DNA of 64,000 nucleotides from Aquilaria yunnanensis (Eukaryota > Streptophyta > Magnoliopsida > Malvales > Thymelaeaceae). The translations under genes were made by a program, and so were the position numbers. Positions 58,905 to 64,000 of this stretch are shown here, piece by piece. Within the stretch, counting starts at the first letter, position 1; every line of letters starts with the position of its first letter. Under the pieces are notes generated by a model. The model did not search any database. It saw only the letters and a list, made by a program, of their open reading frames with translations, and was not told the origin of the DNA. The DNA lies in the NCBI GenBank assembly GCA_039654915.1, contig CM077594.1:100764893-100828892 (forward strand), read 5' to 3'.

Positions 58905-59243
58905 TACACCCAATTCGTTTTAACTTTAGTCAATTGACTACAAAATGACTTATTTTTATTTTTACATTTTTTTTACTTGAAACTAATTTTAATTAAAAGC
59001 CAATATTATGTAGTTACAATAATCAATTGAAAATAAAATTTTTATAATCTTACTAAATTTTTATAAATTTTTCTAGTTTCAAGTTTAAAAAAAATTCATA
59101 AAAATTTAACAATATCATAAAAATTTACTTTTAAATTGATTATTGTATCTACATAACATTGACTTTCAAATAAAATTGGTTTCAGGTAAAAAAGATGTAA
59201 AAGTTAAAAAAAGTTAGTTGACTTTAGCTCAAATGAATTGGCC
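58905..59243. mobile_element. Foldback MITE, family G, copy 3
   Basis: Near-palindromic, with arms of about 160 bp: ccaattcgttttaacttta...cttgaaactaatttta on the left, and on the other strand ccaattcatttgagctaaa...cctgaaaccaatttta on the right. Flanks ctaacatt and ctaacatc suggest an 8-bp duplication. Confidence 0.75.
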
Positions 59244-59328
59244 CTAACATCCCATGTCATACATTGGGTCTTAGCTTAATTAGCATAAATATCACCTTAT
59301 CACATGATTTTGCTAGGGTTTAACTCTT

Positions 59329-59662
59329 AGAGTCAATTCATTTTAATTTAAGTTTGATTAAATTAAAAAATTTTTATGACTTTTTTGTTTGAATGAATAT
59401 CATTTAAAATTTTAAACTATATTTGTACAATAATCCATTAAATGATATTTTTATAGTGTAATCAAATTTTTATTAATATTTTTAGATCAAGTAAGTAAAA
59501 AATTTAATAAAAATAATTAGAATATGAAAAGAATGTTATTAATGGATTATTATATCTATATATATTAGCTTTGAAATAACATTGTGGATGAAAAATTTAT
59601 TAAAATAAAAAAAAAAAGTGATTTTGGATTTATCTGATTTAAATTAAAATAAATTGGTCCTA
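59329..59662. mobile_element. Foldback MITE, family G, copy 4
   Basis: The left arm (gtcaattcattttaattta) and opposite-strand right arm (gaccaatttattttaattta) pair. The interior has aataatccattaa and its mirror ttaatggattatt. It lies 85 bp after copy 3 in an uninterrupted cluster. Confidence 0.75.
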
Positions 59663-60805
59663 ATTTATGCAAGATTTCTTCTCACTTGTAATCAGTGGAG
59701 TGTGTTTAGGGAGTGTGAGGTGTATATGACAGATTAGATTATATATTATATCATGTATCCTTTTATTGTAAAACTTATGATTTTCTTTTCTTCATACAAT
59801 TTTGATTTTGTAATCTATTATCATTCAACATAAGTTATGGCAATATGTTCGGGTGTGTGGTGATAATTAACAAAATCTATCGGCAGTATAGGAATATTTA
59901 AATTTATGAATCTTTAGTATTTTGTGATTCAAAATTACTGTTTGGTAAAAAGGAGATGAAATGGTGAAGGTGCAAAGAAATTGAAGGGAAGGAGGGAATC
60001 GCTACTGCTGGTGGGATTGAGGCGGGCGCGTCAACGGAAAAATGACGGAGAAGTCGCCCACTGCCCTACACATGCAAGAGAGAAGACCTGCCGTCAAGAG
60101 AAACGACAATACACAGGTCTCACACTTTCCGTTTTCCTTAATTAATTATTTTAGTTACAACTTAATGACAGTATTTAAATTATTTAATTCCAGGTGAATT
60201 CCCTAATCACGAATCACAAATAAATAATATTCCTAGTCTATCATCTTTATTAAGTCTTAATTTACGGTACATATGTGTGGGGTGTTGCCTAAAACACCGC
60301 AGCCATTCTTACTGTTACTGGCTTCGCTTGCTGCTAGCAACTTCTCAGTCTTTGCCTGATCTGAATTAAGCGCCGCCTCTTAGCATCCTCTTACCTGTTT
60401 TTGCCTTTCTTTCTCGACGCTAACGTGCATTATCTGCTTCCGACATCAGAAAGTAGATTACATAAATTGATATGTCAAACAGTTAACAATGTACACACAC
60501 TAATCACTGAAACCTCTTTCAAACATAGATAAGATCCATCTAATTAGTATAAACTTATTTAAATTTTTAAATATTAAAAATTTTGATGAATCAAATAAAA
60601 ATATGTATCCTTAAATTCCGAGGATTGGAACTAATAGGGGGCTCTACCGGATATGCCTTCAATAGCTTTTGAGCCAGGGTCCAGTCTGATTGGCTCATGG
60701 TGCATGTACTCGTGAACTTTTTCACTGAGATATGAAAGGGCATGAATTTGTGGGGTTCTAATACAGTATTCTCGGATTCATAACCATCGGTTATACGTGG
60801 CAAAA
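59663..60805. other. Spacer left of the MuDR element
   Basis: Bases 59950-60110 and 60290-60440 are more GC-rich than their surroundings but give no recognisable protein. A minus-strand ORF at 60591-60869 has no known domain and runs into the element end. Confidence 0.4.
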
Positions 60806-63800
60806 GGCCAAAATCCACAATTAGCCCTTGAACTCGAGTGAAACGGACACATAGCCCCTTGAACGGCAACTCAGTACATATAACCCCTTGAACTCGGTGA
60901 AACAGGACAGTTTAGTCTTTTTGTTAGCCACCGTTAGTCAAGAGGCAACACGTGACTTAATTCCATAGATGACACCTATATTTTATAAATTTTTTAGATG
61001 TTTAGGACTAAAATGCCTATAAACTTGAAATTAAATGATCTATTCAGAATTTAACAGGGAAGGGTAGGAAAATCTGATGGTGGAGGGAAAATTGTCCTCC
61101 TTTTGCTGGTTTTTCCGCGTGTCATTCAATTAACGATACACTAATCAATAAGAAAAAAGGCAGAAGTTCAGTAGGGTAACAATAGGACTGCAGTAAAGAT
61201 TCTAAAGGAATCGATTCCCACAAAGAAGCATACAAAGGCAAACAAAAGTGAAAAAGGTAATATAATTTATTTTTGAAGAAGTGTTGAACAAGTCTGATGG
61301 AACATTTACGTCTGTTTAGTGCTTAGGATTTTATGCTTTATGCATTCAATGTCAATATTGTTTGTGAGGGAAAAATAAAATATTGCAATGGGTAATATTT
61401 AGAAATTTTTAACATGTTGCTTAAGGATTGGTTATTTAAATATAGACATCATTGTGTTCCTATTTTAACACAAATACTTGTTAATTACGTTATAGCAACA
61501 TAACTTTGATATGTTCGATTTGTGCAGATGGTTGAATTCAACATATACATGTTCCACGGTAGGGTGTTATTAAGGAATCTAGATGTAACATATGTTGATT
61601 ACCAAGTGGTTGTGAAAAAATTTGATGACCACATGGTGGGATATTGTTGCTTGCTAGACGTTTTGAAAGAAATTGGGTATAATAAGGCACATATCAAGAA
61701 CCTTTATTATAGGGGTACCAGGCTCATCATTAAGTGAAGGCTTAAGAGTATTACATGATGACAACACAGTAAGGGATATGCTACCTTGTGACACTAGGGG
61801 TGGTGTTGAGATATATGTAGAACATACAGAAGACGGGAGTAAGAAAGATAAAGCTTCACTAGTGGTGCCTCCGAGTGATGTTCAGATACCTGGTGAGAGT
61901 AAAATTGGAATAATACATGCTCAATTAAATGGGAATAATGAATATGGAGTTAATGCTTGCATTGAGGAGTGCAACCTAACTTTTAAAAAGGTGGTTAATG
62001 AGCATATTAATGCGGCTGAGTTGGGAGACAGTTGGGATAATGAAGAATTGAGCAATTACAGTTGTGATTATAGTGAAGTTGAAGGTGAAAATTTAGAAGC
62101 TGAACTTGAAGAAGAGCTGAATGGCATTCTTGATGCCATTTTACCAAATACAGAGGAGGAACTCACAGATGCAATAGGTCATGTTAATGGTTATTTTGAC
62201 CTGCAAAATGCTGTTGGTAGATGGAAGGATTATGTCCAAAACTTAAATCCTAATAATGGCAAAAACAATGTTCAGCCGTATGAGGAATTAGACAACTCGG
62301 ACATAGGAAGTTTACATTCAGAGAATGATGAAGATGGGGTTCAAATTGTGAAAAGGCGGAGGAGACGATTTCAAAGATACGATCCTAAGTCAAAAACCAT
62401 GTGCTTTTTTGTTGGCTTGGTTTTCCGTAACCACATTGAGTTTAAGGATGCACTAGTAAAATATTGCGTTGCTGAGAAACGTGACTATGATTATGTGAAA
62501 AATGAGCCGCCAAGAGTAAGGGTGAAGTGCAAAGCTGAAGGCTGTCCTTGGAAGTTGTTTGCATCAAAGGAGTATTTGGATGGGCAAGTGTATTTTATAA
62601 TTAAAAAGTACGAGAATATTCACCTTTGTAAGAAGGTTTTTAAGATTTCAAGAACAACAGCCCCTTGGATTTCAAAGATCTTCGAAATGTTCATTGCTGA
62701 GCATCCTGGAATTAAATCAACCTCTTTACAAGAGTCAATTAGAAAGTTGCTTGAAGTTGTTGTTTCAAGCAACCAGTGCAAAAGGGCAAAGGCTCAGGTG
62801 AAGAAGAAATTAAAGAGGGATGTGATACATAAGTATGCAAAATTATATGATTATGCAAGGGCACTTGTCAATGCAAATCCTGGGAGCAATGTTGACATTG
62901 AAGTCACCCACAAAGGAGTAAGCTGTCCACCAATGTTTAAACGGATGTATGTTTGTCTATCTCCTCTCAAGAATGGATTTTTAGAAGACTATCGGCCATT
63001 TATAGGGCTGGATGGGTGTTTTTTAAAAGGTGTAGTTAAAGGACAACTCTTGTCCGCAGTTGGGAAAAATGCTAACAACCAGATGTATCCAATTGCATGG
63101 GGTGTGGTTGAGACTGAAAGTATTGCATCATGGATATGGTTCTTAGAACATTTGAAGAATGACATAGGCTGTAAAAGTATAGATAACTACGGCAATGGGT
63201 TGACATTTATGTCAGACCAACAAAAAGGTAAAAAATTTTATTTACAATTATGTGTTTATTTTAATGATGATTCTGTGTTTACTGGCTTGAGTAACTTTAG
63301 GTCTTTGTTATTTACAGGGTCTTTTACATGCAGTTTCTGAATTATTCTCAAGAGTAGAACATAGGTTATGTGCAAGGCACATATAAGCATACTGGTATAA
63401 AAGGTTTAGGGGTGAGGACTTGAAGCTTGCTTTCTATGCATGTGCCAAAGCACCTAATGAACCAACCTTAAAGAGGAAGCTGGATGAACTGGAGAGGTTG
63501 AAACCTGGAGCTAAAGAATCAGTTCAGTGTGTAGACCCAAAGAAATGGTGTAAGGCATATTTCTCTTATGTTGCTCAATGTGATAGTGTGGACAACAACT
63601 CATGTGAGACATTTAACTTTGTGTTGGTTGGAGCAAGGCGCAAGCCTATTATTTCAATGCTCGAAGAGATTAGGGAGTATGTAATGAAAAGATTTATTTT
63701 AAGAAGGTTGTTTGTGAGTAAGTGGATTTATGATATCGGGTTTGGAATATTAGGTATACTTACTCAAAACATTGAGGACAGCCACAAGTGGAAGGTCTTC

Positions 63801-64000
63801 CCAAATGGTGCCAATGGATATAAGATTAAGTTGAGCAGATTTCAATATGTCGTGGATTTAACTTTGAAAAAGTGCAACTGTGGAGAATGGGATATTTCTG
63901 GAATTCCCTACTCACATGTCATTGCTGCTATTAGGCATTTAGGGGATGACTCAAAGAATTACATATGTCATTGGTATAAGAAAGATAAATTTGAGAAATC
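60806..64000 (+). mobile_element. Mutator (MuDR-type) autonomous-class element, 5' part, runs off the window
   Basis: The transposase gene starts at 61528. Upstream, 60806-60960 has three imperfect repeats of ccccttgaactcg(a)gtgaaac(a/g)ggaca, which I take as the terminal or subterminal region. The right end lies outside the window, so TIR and target-site duplication cannot be confirmed. Confidence 0.65.
61528..64000 (+). pseudogene. MuDR-family transposase gene, broken
   Basis: ATG at 61528 follows an acceptor-like ttgtgcag, so a 5' UTR intron is likely. The N-terminal block (MVEFNIYMFHGRV, then YYR|VPGSSL) is split by one extra G in the GGGG at 61712-61715. The next frame (61716 on) has a zinc-finger-like DNA-binding block (VKCKAEGCPWKLF...HLC), then the MULE transposase domain with acidic residues in FIGLDGCFLKG (63011), FMSDQQK (63215) and CETFNF. 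An intron 63228-63317 is expected from the family, but exact GT-AG joining leaves a one-base shift. A TAA replaces the family Tyr of RHIY at 63384-63386. The SWIM motif CNCGEWDISGIPYSH has Tyr for the third ligand Cys (63909-63911). The gene runs off the edge. The acidic triad is kept, so decay is recent, but the copy is inactive as it stands. Confidence 0.9.

Noticed and set aside
60591..60869. 92-codon minus-strand ORF beside the MuDR element
   Set aside because: Composition looks protein-like in part, but no family is recognised and it runs into the element's terminal repeats.
61673..63340. Long 555-codon ORF taken as a complete protein
   Set aside because: Its first codon is TTG, its start lies inside the frameshifted N-terminal region and its end reads through an intron; it is the middle of a broken MuDR transposase.
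1..64000. CRISPR arrays, tRNA, rRNA or prophage
   Set aside because: No regular repeat-spacer pattern, no cloverleaf-like T-loop signature and no rRNA motif were seen; the gene structure is that of a plant nucleus.

Overview
The window is nuclear DNA from a flowering plant, most likely a eudicot. The evidence is GT-AG introns with T-rich acceptors, plant-type housekeeping proteins, AT-rich spacers and many plant transposon families (Mutator-like, hAT-like, Stowaway-like, LINE). I cannot name the species. There are no prokaryotic features, CRISPR arrays, rRNA or tRNA genes that I can support.

Five host genes can be reconstructed, and most are invisible to a simple ORF scan because their exons are short. 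On the minus strand: the first 61 codons of a pentatricopeptide-repeat (PPR) gene run off the left edge (1-185); a six-exon gene for an unrecognised 116-residue protein lies at 1551-5489; a four-coding-exon gene for a 171-residue basic protein of the DUF4602/FSAF1 (C1orf131) type, a presumed small-subunit processome factor, lies at 9168-11739. On the plus strand: VPS25, an ESCRT-II subunit of 179 residues in six exons, lies at 17533-20795; NMD3, the 60S export adaptor of 507 residues with an uninterrupted CDS and a 5' UTR intron, lies at 39084-40607. They have unrelated jobs (organelle RNA, ribosome assembly, endosomal sorting) and show no operon-like coupling.

Most of the rest is transposon-derived. 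5.7-8.7 kb holds two Mutator-like TIR elements and a foldback MITE. 14.1-17.2 kb is a Mutator-like element carrying two hAT-like elements, one of them inside its right TIR. 22.4-23.5 kb is a TIR element that captured exon 1 of a NAC transcription-factor gene. 23.6-33.8 kb contains two decayed LINEs in opposite orientation, the second split by two insertions. 33.7-37.5 kb has another nested TIR/hAT pair and an odd array of about 18 degenerate TTTAGACAYTTTT units. 41-47 kb and 52-59 kb carry further elements, several with exact target-site duplications. 60.8-64 kb is a long but broken MuDR-type transposase gene that runs off the right edge.

Fragments of host genes are scattered among the transposons: the 5' end of NMD3 with its intron (27.2-27.7 kb), a VPS25 intron segment (50.8-51.3 kb), a NAC exon, an orphan exon 1 of a TOM1-like VHS gene with a head-to-head copy of its 5' flank (47.5-48.6 kb), and an unidentified coding-like fragment present twice (8.1 and 51.4 kb). 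I see no convincing undescribed biological system. The most interesting content is this gene-fragment traffic and the nested transposon structure.
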